41,703 nucleotides of DNA. It comes from Phenylobacterium sp. (GTDB lineage: Bacteria; Pseudomonadota; Alphaproteobacteria; Caulobacterales; Caulobacteraceae). Below the pieces are notes generated by a model, which had not been told where the DNA came from, ran no database searches, and worked only from the letters and a program-made list of their open reading frames with translations. Below are positions 32,358 to 41,703 of the stretch, one piece after another. The translations under genes and the position numbers were made by a program. Location: contig NZ_JAEUMO010000043.1 in assembly GCF_016793285.1 (NCBI RefSeq), positions 1 to 41,703 on the forward strand, written 5' to 3'. Position 1 is the stretch's first letter. The number at the start of each line of letters is the position of its first letter.

Positions 32358-34493
32358 TTGATACGGAGCCTCGGCAAGGCGGTCCTGGCGGCGCTCGCGA
32401 TGCTGATCGCGCCGACCGCGACGGCGCAGGAGGCTGCGCTGCCAAAGGCCCCGCTGCCCTACGCGCAGGTCCGGCCCAAGGCGCCGCCCGCGCGGCCCGC
32501 CGCCTCGCGCGCCACGCCGCCCGCGGCATCGAAGGCGCCTGCCGGCCCCGCCGTGGCGGGCGCCGCGCCGACGGTGGCGAACCTGCCGCGGCTGGCCAAC
32601 GGCGCGCGCCTCGCGACGGGCCAGGCGCTGAACCCCGCCGAACTCGAGGCCTTCGTCGACGGCTGGATGGCCGACGCGATGGGGCGCGAGCATGTGGCCG
32701 GCGCCTCGGTCTCGGTGGTCCAGAACGGCCAGGTGATCCTGAAGAAGGGCTACGGCTTCGCGACCCTGAACCCGCGCAAGCCCGTCGATCCCGACCGCAG
32801 CCTGTTCCGCATCGGCTCGATCTCGAAGACCTTCACCTGGATCCTGCTGATGAAGGAGGCGGAGGCCGGGCGCATCCGGCTGGACGCGCCGGTGAACCTC
32901 TACCTGCCCGACAAGGTGCGCCTGCCCGGCAAGGCGAACCGGGTGACGGTGGCGACCCTCATGGACCACACCTCGGGCTTCGAGGACCGGGCGCTGGGCC
33001 AGCTCTTCGAGCGCGATCCGCGCCGCGTCCGCCCGCTGGACCTCTACCTGCGCCAGGAACGCCCTGGCCGGGTGCGCGAGCCCGGGCGGCTCTCCAGCTA
33101 CTCCAACTACGGCGCCGCCCTGGCGGGCGCGGCGGCGGCCTACGGCTCGGGCAAGAGCTTCGAGCGCAAGGCCGAGGAGGAGATCTTCGTCCCGCTGGGC
33201 ATGCGGCACACCACCTTCCGCGAGCCGCGCGACGAGCGCCGCGGCCTGCCCGCGGCCATGCCGGCCGACCTGCGCGACGACGTCGCCCAGGGCTATGGCT
33301 GGCGCAGCGCCGGCTTCATGCCCGACGACTACGAGTACATCGGCCAGATCGCCCCCGCCGGCGCGGCCTCGTCCACCGCCGGCGACATGAGCCGCTACAT
33401 GCTGATGCTGCTGGGCGACGGGAGCTGGAACGGCGTCACGGTGTTCGGGCCGAAGACGGCGCAGGCGTTCCGCAGCCCCCTGCGCAAGATGCCGACGGGG
33501 ATCAACGGCTGGGCCCACGGCTTCATGACCATGGACCTGCCGGGCGACCACAAGGGCTATGGCCACCTGGGCGCAACGATCGCCTTCATGTCGAACATGA
33601 CGCTCGTGCCGGACCTCGGCCTGGGCGTCTTCGTCACCACCAACACGGAAACCGGCCGCGAGGTGGCCGGCCCCCTGCCCGAGGCGATCGTGCGCCATTT
33701 CTACGCGCCGCCGGCGACCTTCCCCCGGCCGGGCGCACGGGAGCTGGCCGACGCGGCCGACACCTTCGGCGGCTACTACCTGACGACGCGCCGCGCGCAC
33801 GGCGGCCTGGAGGGCTTCGTCAACCTGCTGATCGGGGGCGCCGACGTCGCGGTGACCAACGGCGGGCGCCTCCTGATCACCCGCGGCGGCGAGAGCAAGG
33901 CGTTCGTGCCGGAGGGCCCGGTGAGCGACGGCCGCTTCATCGCCGCCCAGGACGAGGAGCGCGTCGCGTTCCACGTCAGGGACGGCCGCGCGACGAGCTT
34001 CCAGCCCTGGAGCAACACCGAGACCCTGATCCGGGCGCCGTTCACCGAGCGGCCGACGACGCTGGCGTTCATGGCGTCCCTGAGCGCCCTCGCGGCGGCG
34101 ACCACGCTGATCGGCCTGGCGCTGCGCAACCGGCGCGAGCTGCGGCAGAACCAGATCCAGGCGCGCGCCGCCCTGGTGCAGAACATCCAGGCGGGCCTGT
34201 GGATCGCGGCGCTGCTGCTGTTCGCCGCGTTCGGCGCCAACGCCTCGGACATCCAGGCGATCATGTACGGCTGGCCTGGGCCCCTGGTGATCACCGCTTC
34301 GGCCTCGGCCCTGGTGGCGGCGGCGCTGACGCTGGTCACGATCGCCGCGCTGCCGGCGGTCTGGCAGGGCGGCCGCCGCGTCGATTCGTGGACGGTCGGC
34401 CGCAAGGTGTTCTTCACGATGACCGTGGCGATCTACACGGCGTTCGCGGTGCTGCTCGCCATGAACGGGGCGCTGGAGCCGTGGAGCCGCTAG
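32358..34493 (+). CDS. serine beta-lactamase-family hydrolase with C-terminal membrane segments
   Basis: A protein of about 711 residues with an N-terminal signal (IRSLGKAVLAALAMLIAPTATA) and a Pro/Ala-rich linker. A class C beta-lactamase/esterase domain follows with SxxK in GSISKTFTW, YSNYG as the YxN motif, and GYGHLGATIAF replacing the KTG region. A lipocalin-like part comes next. At least three transmembrane helices lie near the C-terminus. TTG 32358 with GTGGAG upstream is my start; an in-frame ATG at 32286 is possible. The family includes peptidases and esterases; the substrate is unknown. Confidence 0.8.
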   Translation: MIRSLGKAVLAALAMLIAPTATAQEAALPKAPLPYAQVRPKAPPARPAASRATPPAASKAPAGPAVAGAAPTVANLPRLANGARLATGQALNPAELEAFVDGWMADAMGREHVAGASVSVVQNGQVILKKGYGFATLNPRKPVDPDRSLFRIGSISKTFTWILLMKEAEAGRIRLDAPVNLYLPDKVRLPGKANRVTVATLMDHTSGFEDRALGQLFERDPRRVRPLDLYLRQERPGRVREPGRLSSYSNYGAALAGAAAAYGSGKSFERKAEEEIFVPLGMRHTTFREPRDERRGLPAAMPADLRDDVAQGYGWRSAGFMPDDYEYIGQIAPAGAASSTAGDMSRYMLMLLGDGSWNGVTVFGPKTAQAFRSPLRKMPTGINGWAHGFMTMDLPGDHKGYGHLGATIAFMSNMTLVPDLGLGVFVTTNTETGREVAGPLPEAIVRHFYAPPATFPRPGARELADAADTFGGYYLTTRRAHGGLEGFVNLLIGGADVAVTNGGRLLITRGGESKAFVPEGPVSDGRFIAAQDEERVAFHVRDGRATSFQPWSNTETLIRAPFTERPTTLAFMASLSALAAATTLIGLALRNRRELRQNQIQARAALVQNIQAGLWIAALLLFAAFGANASDIQAIMYGWPGPLVITASASALVAAALTLVTIAALPAVWQGGRRVDSWTVGRKVFFTMTVAIYTAFAVLLAMNGALEPWSR

Positions 34494-34564
34494 CGGCGGG
34501 CCGGCCTCGCCGCCCACGCCGTCGCCCTGCGGCACGTTGACCTGCGAGGCCGCCACGGCGCCGC

Positions 34565-34582
34565 TTAAACGCAGCCTTAACC
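34565..34582 (+). promoter_or_regulatory. candidate CtrA site upstream of fliF
   Basis: TTAAAC (34565-34570) and TTAACC (34577-34582) are 6 bases apart, a near match to the CtrA half-site pair (TTAA-N7-TTAA). The TTAA spacing is 8, one more than ideal. It lies about 100 bases before fliF, a class of operon under CtrA control in Caulobacter. Functional role inferred. Confidence 0.4.
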
Positions 34583-34664
34583 AAGGACTGGGAAATTCCT
34601 GCCTACCAGAGGGGGCGGGGTCGCGTTGAGTCGGCGCGCCCTTGCGTTGACGGGGGCGGACGGT

Positions 34665-36323
34665 TTGAACCAGTTCACGGCCATGGTGCAGAAGTTCGGG
34701 ATCGGCCGCCTGGCCGCGATCCTGGGCATCGGCGCGGGCCTGGTGGCCGTGTTCGCCGCGATCTTCATGAACCTCGGCCAGCCCAAGGCCCTGCTCTACT
34801 CGAACCTGGACCTGAAGGAAGCCGGCTCCATCACCACCGCGCTGGACCAGGCCGGCGTGAAGTACGAGGTGAAAGGCGACGGCTCGACCATCCTGGTGCC
34901 GCGCGACGAGGTGGCGTCGACCCGCCTGATGCTCTCAGGCAAGGGCCTGCCGACCGCGGGCTCGGTCGGCTACGAGATCTTCGACGAAGCCAATGCGCTG
35001 GGCCAGACCGACTTCGTCCAGCAGTTGAACCGCCAGCGCGCCCTGGAGGGCGAACTGGCGCGCACCATCCGCAGCCTCGACGGCATCTCCTCGGCCCGCG
35101 TGCATCTGGTGCTGCCGAAGCGCCAGTTGTTCGAGGAGGAGGCCGAGCAGCCCAGCGCAGCGGTCACCATCGCGATCGGCGGCCGCGAGCCGGGCGCCGA
35201 CCAGGTCCGCGCCATCCAGAACCTGATCGCCGGCGCAGTGCCGAACCTGAAGCCCGACCGCGTGACCGTCGTGGACCAGCACGCCAAGACGCTTTCGGGC
35301 GGCGACACCGGCATGGCCGCCGAGGCCGACGGCCGCAAGTCCGAGGTCGAGCAGCGCATCGCCAAGCAGGTGAAGACCCTCGTCGAGGGGATCGTCGGCG
35401 CCGGCAAGGCCCGGGTGAACATCACCGCCGACCTCGACCTGGCCCGCGTCACGACGCAGGAAGAGAAGTTCGATCCCGATGGCCAGGTGATCCGTTCGGA
35501 ATCTACGGCCGAAGAGAACGCCCGCGAGAACGACTCCGCCGGCTCGGGCGCCGCCTCGGTGGCCGCCAACATCCCCGGCGGCTCGGGCTCGGACGAGAAC
35601 AACAACTCGTCCACCAGCGGCCGCACCGACTCGACCACCAACTACGAGATCTCCAAGACCGTCACGACGAAGGTCGAGGAGCCGGGCACGGTGAAGCGCC
35701 TCTCGGTGGCCGTCGCCGTCGACGGCGCGACCGGCGCCCCCGGCAAGGACGGCAAGCCCGGCGCCTACACGCCGCGCTCGGCCCAGGAGATGCAGCAGAT
35801 CGAGCAACTGGTGCGCTCGGCCGTGGGCTTCAACCAGGACCGCGGCGACCAGATCAGCGTCATCAACGTGCGCTTCCCGACCGTCGCCGACGAAGGCGGG
35901 GTCGAGGCGACCAACCCGCTGATGGGCTTCGACAAGAACGACATCATGCGCGCCGTCGAACTGGCCGTGCTGGCGATCGTCGGGATCCTGATGATCTTCT
36001 TCGTCGCCCGCCCCCTGGTCGGCGGCGGTGGCGGGGGCGGCGGCAAGAAGGGCAAGAAGGGCGCGCCGCAGACGGCCGGCCCGCCCCCGGTGACCCGCAT
36101 CATGGTCACTCCGGACGGCCAGCAGATGGCCATCGCGGCGGACGGCAGCATGTCGCCCGTCGCCGCCCTGACCGGGCCGGGGGAAGACGGCGCCCGCATG
36201 GACATGTCCCGCGTCGATGGCCCGGTCCGCGTGAGCTCGGTCAAGAAGGTCGCCGAGTTCGTGGAACACCACCCCGCCGAGTCGGTCGCGATCCTCCGCG
36301 GCTGGCTGCATGAGACGAACTGA
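34665..36323 (+). CDS. fliF: flagellar MS-ring protein FliF
   Basis: About 552 residues with a transmembrane segment near the N-terminus ([20 protein letters not shown]) and the ring-building YscJ/FliF domain ([33 protein letters not shown]). A Ser/Asn-rich central region follows, then a second membrane segment ([17 protein letters not shown]) and a C-terminal FliG-binding tail. TTG 34665 gives [15 protein letters not shown] 34626 and ATG 34683 are alternatives. It forms the MS ring in the inner membrane and leads the flagellar operon. Its TGA overlaps fliG as TGATG. Confidence 0.92.
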   Translation: MNQFTAMVQKFGIGRLAAILGIGAGLVAVFAAIFMNLGQPKALLYSNLDLKEAGSITTALDQAGVKYEVKGDGSTILVPRDEVASTRLMLSGKGLPTAGSVGYEIFDEANALGQTDFVQQLNRQRALEGELARTIRSLDGISSARVHLVLPKRQLFEEEAEQPSAAVTIAIGGREPGADQVRAIQNLIAGAVPNLKPDRVTVVDQHAKTLSGGDTGMAAEADGRKSEVEQRIAKQVKTLVEGIVGAGKARVNITADLDLARVTTQEEKFDPDGQVIRSESTAEENARENDSAGSGAASVAANIPGGSGSDENNNSSTSGRTDSTTNYEISKTVTTKVEEPGTVKRLSVAVAVDGATGAPGKDGKPGAYTPRSAQEMQQIEQLVRSAVGFNQDRGDQISVINVRFPTVADEGGVEATNPLMGFDKNDIMRAVELAVLAIVGILMIFFVARPLVGGGGGGGGKKGKKGAPQTAGPPPVTRIMVTPDGQQMAIAADGSMSPVAALTGPGEDGARMDMSRVDGPVRVSSVKKVAEFVEHHPAESVAILRGWLHETN

Positions 36324-37354
36324 TGGCCCCGCGCGCGAACTCCAAGAACATCGTCGACGTCTCGCGCCTGAGCGGCGCGGAGAAGTGCGCAGTGGTGCTG
36401 CTGGCGCTCGGCGAGGAGCACGCCCACGTCTGGCAGAGCCTCGACGAGGAGGAGATCAAGGAGATCTCCCAGGCCATGGCCAGCCTCGGCAACGTCACCG
36501 CCCAGGTGGTCGAAGACCTGCTGGTCGAATTCGTCTCAGGCGCCGCCGGCACGGGCTCGATCATGGGGTCGTTCGAACAGACCCAGAAGCTGCTGACCTC
36601 GATGATGCCGGGCGAGAAGGTCGACGCCCTGATGGAGGAGATCCGCGGTCCGGCGGGCCGCACCATGTGGGACAAGCTCGGCAACGTGAACGAGGCCGTG
36701 CTCGCGAACTACCTGAAGAACGAATACCCGCAGACGGTCGCGGTGGTGCTCTCGAAGATCAAGTCCGAGCACGCCGCGCGCGTGCTGGCCTCGCTGCCCG
36801 AGGACTTCGCGCTGGAGTGCGTCATGCGGATGCTGCGCATGGAGCCGGTGCAGCGGGAGATCCTGGACAAGATCGAGCTGACGCTGCGCAACGAGTTCAT
36901 GTCGAACCTGGCGCGGACGTCCAAGCGCGACAGCCACGAGATGATGGCCGACATCTTCAACGCCTTCGACCGCCAGACCGAGAGCCGCTTCATCACCGCG
37001 CTGGAAGAACGCAACCGCGAGGCGGCCGAACGCATCCGGGCCCTCATGTTCGTGTTCGAGGACCTGTCGAAGCTGGATCCGGGCGGCGTGCAGACGCTGC
37101 TGCGCTCGGTCGAGAAGGACCAACTGGCGCTCGGCATGAAGGGCGCCTCGGACAGCCTGCGCGAAATGTTCTTCTCCAACATGTCGGAACGCGCCTCGAA
37201 GATCATGCGCGAAGACATGGAGAGCATGGGCCCCGTCCGCCTGCGCGACGTCGACCAGGCCCAGATGACCATCGTCCAGGTCGCCAAGGACCTCGCCAAC
37301 AAGGGCGAGATCATGCTGGCCGGCGCCAACTCCGACGACGAGCTCGTCTACTGA
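36323..37354 (+). CDS. fliG: flagellar motor switch protein FliG
   Basis: A 343-residue FliG with N, middle and C domains. The N-terminal part binds FliF. The middle domain contains [13 protein letters not shown] followed by RVLASLPED. The C-terminal torque helix has charged residues around [20 protein letters not shown] and the following region. It couples torque to the rotor. The ATG overlaps the fliF stop and its own TGA overlaps the next ATG. Confidence 0.93.
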   Translation: MAPRANSKNIVDVSRLSGAEKCAVVLLALGEEHAHVWQSLDEEEIKEISQAMASLGNVTAQVVEDLLVEFVSGAAGTGSIMGSFEQTQKLLTSMMPGEKVDALMEEIRGPAGRTMWDKLGNVNEAVLANYLKNEYPQTVAVVLSKIKSEHAARVLASLPEDFALECVMRMLRMEPVQREILDKIELTLRNEFMSNLARTSKRDSHEMMADIFNAFDRQTESRFITALEERNREAAERIRALMFVFEDLSKLDPGGVQTLLRSVEKDQLALGMKGASDSLREMFFSNMSERASKIMREDMESMGPVRLRDVDQAQMTIVQVAKDLANKGEIMLAGANSDDELVY

Positions 37355-38001
37355 TGTCGGAAGCGCACGCGAAATTCAGCTTCGACACCGAGTTCGACGC
37401 CGGCGGCGGGGTGGCCGTCGCCTCGCCGCGTCCGAAGCGCCTGTTCCCGGCCGACGAGGTCGAGCAGATCCGCGCGGCCGCCCGCGCCGAGGGCGAGCGC
37501 GCAGCCCTGGCCTCCGTCGCGGCCCAGCAGGCCAACGCGCTGGCGCAGATCGCCGCCGCCTGCGGCCAGGCGCTGCCGCGCCTCGCCGAGGTCGCGCACG
37601 AACACCGGCAGGGCTCGGCGGCGCTCGCCATCGCCTGCGCCCGCGCCATCGCCGATGCGGCCCTGACCCGGTTTCCCGAAGCGCCCGTCCTGGCCGCGCT
37701 CGAGACCCTGGCCCGCGAGATCGACGCCAGCCCGCGCCTGGTGGTCTCGGCCGACCCCGCGCTGGCCGACACGCTCAAGGGCGTGCTGGAAGAGGCCGCC
37801 CGCAACCTGGGCTTCGAGGGCGCCGTGATGGTCAAGCCCGACGGCGCGTTCGGCCCCCACGCCTTCACCCTCGACTTCGGCGACGGCCAGGCCGCGTTCG
37901 ACCCGGCCGCGGCCGCCGAGCGCGTGGCCCAGACCCTCACGGCGGCGCTCGCCGCCGAGGGCCTCCACGCCGAGCCCCTGATCCCCGGTTCAGAAAGCTA
38001 G
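37354..38001 (+). CDS. flbE: FliH/FlbE-like flagellar assembly protein
   Basis: A 215-residue protein between fliG and fliN, the position of flbE in Caulobacter. It has an N-terminal Phe-rich part, an Ala/Glu/Arg-rich coiled coil (EVEQIRAAARAEGERAAL) and a C-terminal FliH-like domain (ALAIACARAIADAAL, followed later by VMVKPDGAFGPHAF). FliH proteins regulate the export ATPase FliI. Sequence similarity to FliH is low in this group, so position carries much of the call. Confidence 0.8.
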   Translation: MSEAHAKFSFDTEFDAGGGVAVASPRPKRLFPADEVEQIRAAARAEGERAALASVAAQQANALAQIAAACGQALPRLAEVAHEHRQGSAALAIACARAIADAALTRFPEAPVLAALETLAREIDASPRLVVSADPALADTLKGVLEEAARNLGFEGAVMVKPDGAFGPHAFTLDFGDGQAAFDPAAAAERVAQTLTAALAAEGLHAEPLIPGSES

Positions 38002-38005
38002 GACC

Positions 38006-38338
38006 ATGTCGGAAGACGACCTGAAACTCGACGAGTTCGCCCCGGAGGAAGGGGCGCTGGCCGAATCCATCGGCGAGGACAAGACCGCCGGCGACCTGGC
38101 GCCCGTCTTCGACGTGCCGGTGGCGATCTCGGCGGTGCTCGGCCGTTCGACCATGTCGGTGGCGCAGCTCCTGCAGCTCAGCCAGGGCTCGGTGCTGGAG
38201 CTGGACCGCAAGGTCGGCGAGGCGATCGACATCTACGTGAACAACCGCCTGGTGGCGCGCGGCGAGGTCGTGATCGTCGACGAGCGGCTGGGCGTGACCA
38301 TGACGGAAATCATCAAGGACGGCGACTCTCAGGCCTGA
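38006..38338 (+). CDS. fliN: flagellar motor switch protein FliN
   Basis: A 110-residue protein with an acidic N-terminus and the SpoA/FliN domain: FDVPVAISAVLGRSTMSVAQ, SQGSVLELDRKVGEAIDIYV, NNRLVARGEVVIVDERLGV. It forms the C ring and docks export components. It starts 4 bases after flbE; FlbD follows after 27 bases. Confidence 0.92.
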   Translation: MSEDDLKLDEFAPEEGALAESIGEDKTAGDLAPVFDVPVAISAVLGRSTMSVAQLLQLSQGSVLELDRKVGEAIDIYVNNRLVARGEVVIVDERLGVTMTEIIKDGDSQA

Positions 38339-38365
38339 GCCTGAGCGTGCGAGGGAGTTACGGGA

Positions 38366-39733
<1,368 letters not shown>

Positions 39734-39740
39734 GTTCCCG

Positions 39741-41703
39741 ATGACCGACGTCAGCACACCACGCGTCTCGAACGCCCCCACCGCGCGCGACGTGGTGGGC
39801 TGGCTGTCGCGCGGCGAGGTGCTCCTCGCCGTCGGCGTGATCGGCGTCGTCGTGCTGATGATCCTGCCGATCCCGTCCTTCCTGCTGGACGTGTTCCTCT
39901 CGATCTCGCTCGCCTCGTCGATCCTGATCCTGATGACCGCGATCCTGATGAAGCGGGTCCTCGACTTCACGGCGTTCCCGACCGTGCTGCTGGTGGCGAC
40001 GCTGTACCGGCTCGCGCTGAACATCACGACCACCCGGCTGATCCTCGGCCACGGCCACGAGGGCGCCCACGGGGCCGGGCACGTCATCGAGGCGTTCGGC
40101 AAGCTGATGATGGGCGGCAACTTCGCCATCGGCCTGATCGTGTTCGCGATCCTGGTGGTGGTGAACTTCGTCGTCATCACCAAGGGCTCGGGGCGGATCG
40201 CCGAGGTCGCGGCGCGCTTCACCCTCGACTCGATGCCCGGCAAGCAGATGGCGATCGACGCCGACCTGTCGGCCGGCCTGATCGAACAGGACGAGGCCAA
40301 GAAGCGCCGCAAGGAGCTGGAGCAGGAATCGACCTTCTTCGGCGCCATGGACGGCGCCTCGAAGTTCGTCCGCGGCGACGCCGTCGCCGGCCTGGTGATC
40401 CTGGCGATCAACATCGTCGGCGGCATCCTGATCGGCGTCCTGCAGCATGGCGTGCCGATCGGCCAGGCGTTCTCGACCTACACCATCATGTCGATCGGCG
40501 ACGGCCTGGTCTCGCAGATCCCGGCCCTGATCATCTCGATCGCCGCGGGCTTCCTGGTGTCGAAGGCCGGCGTCGAAGGCTCGGCCGACCAGGCGCTGGT
40601 CACCCAGCTCGCCACCAACCCGATCAGCCTGGGCATGGTGGCGGCCGCCTCGGGCGTGCTGGCCATCATCCCGGGGATGCCGATCATCCCGTTCGCCGCC
40701 GTCTCGGTCGGCGCGGGGATGCTGGCGTGGCGCCGCGCGAACAAGAAGGAAGAGCCGGTCGTCATCGAGGCCGCCGCCCCGCAGGAGGACGTCGAGGAGC
40801 CGATCTCGCAGACCCTGGCGATCGACGAGATCAAGATCGAACTCGGCTATGGCCTGCTGCCGCTGATCAACGACCTGGAGGGCCGCCGGCTCACCGACCA
40901 GATCAAGGCGCTGCGGCGCACGCTGGCCGCCGACTTCGGCTTCGTGATGCCGTCGGTCCGCATCCTGGACAACATGCGCCTGGCCTCGATGGGCTACGCG
41001 CTCAGGATCAAGGAAATGGAGGCCGGCTCGGGCGAGGTGCGCATCGGCCAGCTCATGGCCATGGACCCGCGCGGCGGCCAGGTGGACCTGCCCGGCGAGC
41101 ACGTGAAGGAGCCGGCGTTCGGCCTGCCCGCCACATGGATCGACGACGCCATGCGCGAGGAGGCCACGTTCCGCGGCTACACCATCGTCGACCCGGCCAC
41201 CGTGCTCACCACGCACCTGACCGAGATCCTCAAGGAGAACATGCCGGACCTGCTCACCTACGCCGAGGTCCAGAAGCTGATCCGCGACCTGCCGGCCGAG
41301 CAGAAGAAGCTCTCCGAGGACCTGATCCCCAACGTGGTGACCGCCACGACGGTCGTGCGCGTGCTGCAGGCGCTGCTGCGCGAGCGGGTCTCGATCCGCG
41401 ACCTGGGCGCCATCCTGGAAGGCATCGGCGAGGCCGCGCCGCACACCAGCTCGATCACGCTGCTGGTCGAGCAGGTCCGCGCCAAGCTCGCCCGCCAGCT
41501 CTGCTACGCCTACCGCGGCGACGACGGCGCGCTGCCGATCGTCACGCTCTCGGCCGAGTGGGAGAACGCCTTCGCCGACGCCCTGGTGGGCGCCGGCGAC
41601 GAGAAGCAGCTCGCGCTGGCCCCCTCGCGCCTGCAGGACTTCATCCGCGGCATCCGCGAGACCTTCGAACGCGCCGCGCTCGCCGGCGACTCCCCGGTCC
41701 TGC
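39741..41703 (+). CDS. flhA: flagellar type III export protein FlhA (cut by window end)
   Basis: The open frame from ATG 39741 runs to the last base, giving about 654 residues of a protein usually near 700. The N-terminal half has about eight transmembrane helices (VLLAVGVIGVVVLMILPIPS onward) and the FHIPEP-like signature region (FPTVLLVATLYRLALNITTT). A cytoplasmic domain follows with ELGYGLLPLINDLEGRRL, LREILKEN-type motifs (HLTEILKENMPDLLTYAEVQ) and the region around RERVSIRDLGAILEG. It forms the export gate. It follows flbD by 7 bases. The C-terminus is outside the window. Confidence 0.95.
   Translation, partial: MTDVSTPRVSNAPTARDVVGWLSRGEVLLAVGVIGVVVLMILPIPSFLLDVFLSISLASSILILMTAILMKRVLDFTAFPTVLLVATLYRLALNITTTRLILGHGHEGAHGAGHVIEAFGKLMMGGNFAIGLIVFAILVVVNFVVITKGSGRIAEVAARFTLDSMPGKQMAIDADLSAGLIEQDEAKKRRKELEQESTFFGAMDGASKFVRGDAVAGLVILAINIVGGILIGVLQHGVPIGQAFSTYTIMSIGDGLVSQIPALIISIAAGFLVSKAGVEGSADQALVTQLATNPISLGMVAAASGVLAIIPGMPIIPFAAVSVGAGMLAWRRANKKEEPVVIEAAAPQEDVEEPISQTLAIDEIKIELGYGLLPLINDLEGRRLTDQIKALRRTLAADFGFVMPSVRILDNMRLASMGYALRIKEMEAGSGEVRIGQLMAMDPRGGQVDLPGEHVKEPAFGLPATWIDDAMREEATFRGYTIVDPATVLTTHLTEILKENMPDLLTYAEVQKLIRDLPAEQKKLSEDLIPNVVTATTVVRVLQALLRERVSIRDLGAILEGIGEAAPHTSSITLLVEQVRAKLARQLCYAYRGDDGALPIVTLSAEWENAFADALVGAGDEKQLALAPSRLQDFIRGIRETFERAALAGDSPVL

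Overview
The window is GC-rich alphaproteobacterial DNA, most likely from a Caulobacterales species (Phenylobacterium/Caulobacter group). The evidence is a fliF-fliG-flbE-fliN-flbD-flhA flagellar operon of Caulobacter type, a circularly permuted two-piece tmRNA beside an SspB-type adaptor gene, a bphO-bphP phytochrome pair, a UrcA-family protein and a PEPxxWA-CTERM protein. Genes are dense and many pairs overlap by a few bases.

Layout. 1-186: C-terminal end of a membrane protein. 314-1129: unknown protein (minus). 1391-4304: three-gene DevCAB/HlyD-type exporter operon closed by a terminator. 4460-5365: SDR oxidoreductase and terminator. 5515-8413: two tandem MelB-type MFS carriers. 8417-9574: Mrp/ApbC ATPase, divergent from hflK-hflC (9707-11751), which has a possible heat-shock promoter. 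11854-12132: secreted UrcA-like protein. 12164-12820: HAD phosphatase. serB and miaA diverge from a shared CATG at 13763-13766. 14739-16662: ilvB with a leader peptide and attenuator. The next 10.4 kb separates ilvB from its small-subunit gene ilvN (27082-27630). flhA runs off the right end.

The ilvB-ilvN interval is the accessory part. It holds a secreted unknown, a GFA protein, bphP and bphO, a YbaK deacylase, a pair of related small proteins flanking a DUF1993 gene, and an RNA-repair/RNA-chaperone locus. That locus, read on the minus strand, is: a short ORF with a 13-bp hairpin, rtcB (RNA ligase), about 750 bp of non-coding DNA, rsr (TROVE/Ro60 orthologue), and a translationally coupled small HTH gene.

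The non-coding DNA between rtcB and rsr folds into four tandem long-range stems. All share the same internal-loop signature (UGGCG on the 5' side, RUUCC on the 3' side). The first is an excellent bacterial Y RNA of YrlA type: a Ro-type stem carrying a tRNA-like module with T arm, GNRA-capped acceptor-like stem and D arm. A second has a canonical T arm. A 17-bp palindromic motif precedes the first and the last unit. I regard this Ro-Y RNA array-RtcB-HTH locus as the most interesting system in the window.

Right of ilvN lie a secreted unknown, a YciB-like membrane protein, the permuted ssrA gene with its promoter, sspB (which in Caulobacter delivers ssrA-tagged proteins to ClpXP), a thioesterase, a C13 peptidase, a PEP-CTERM protein, a serine beta-lactamase-like hydrolase and the flagellar operon. 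All coordinates and pairings were read by eye; no searches or folding programs were run.
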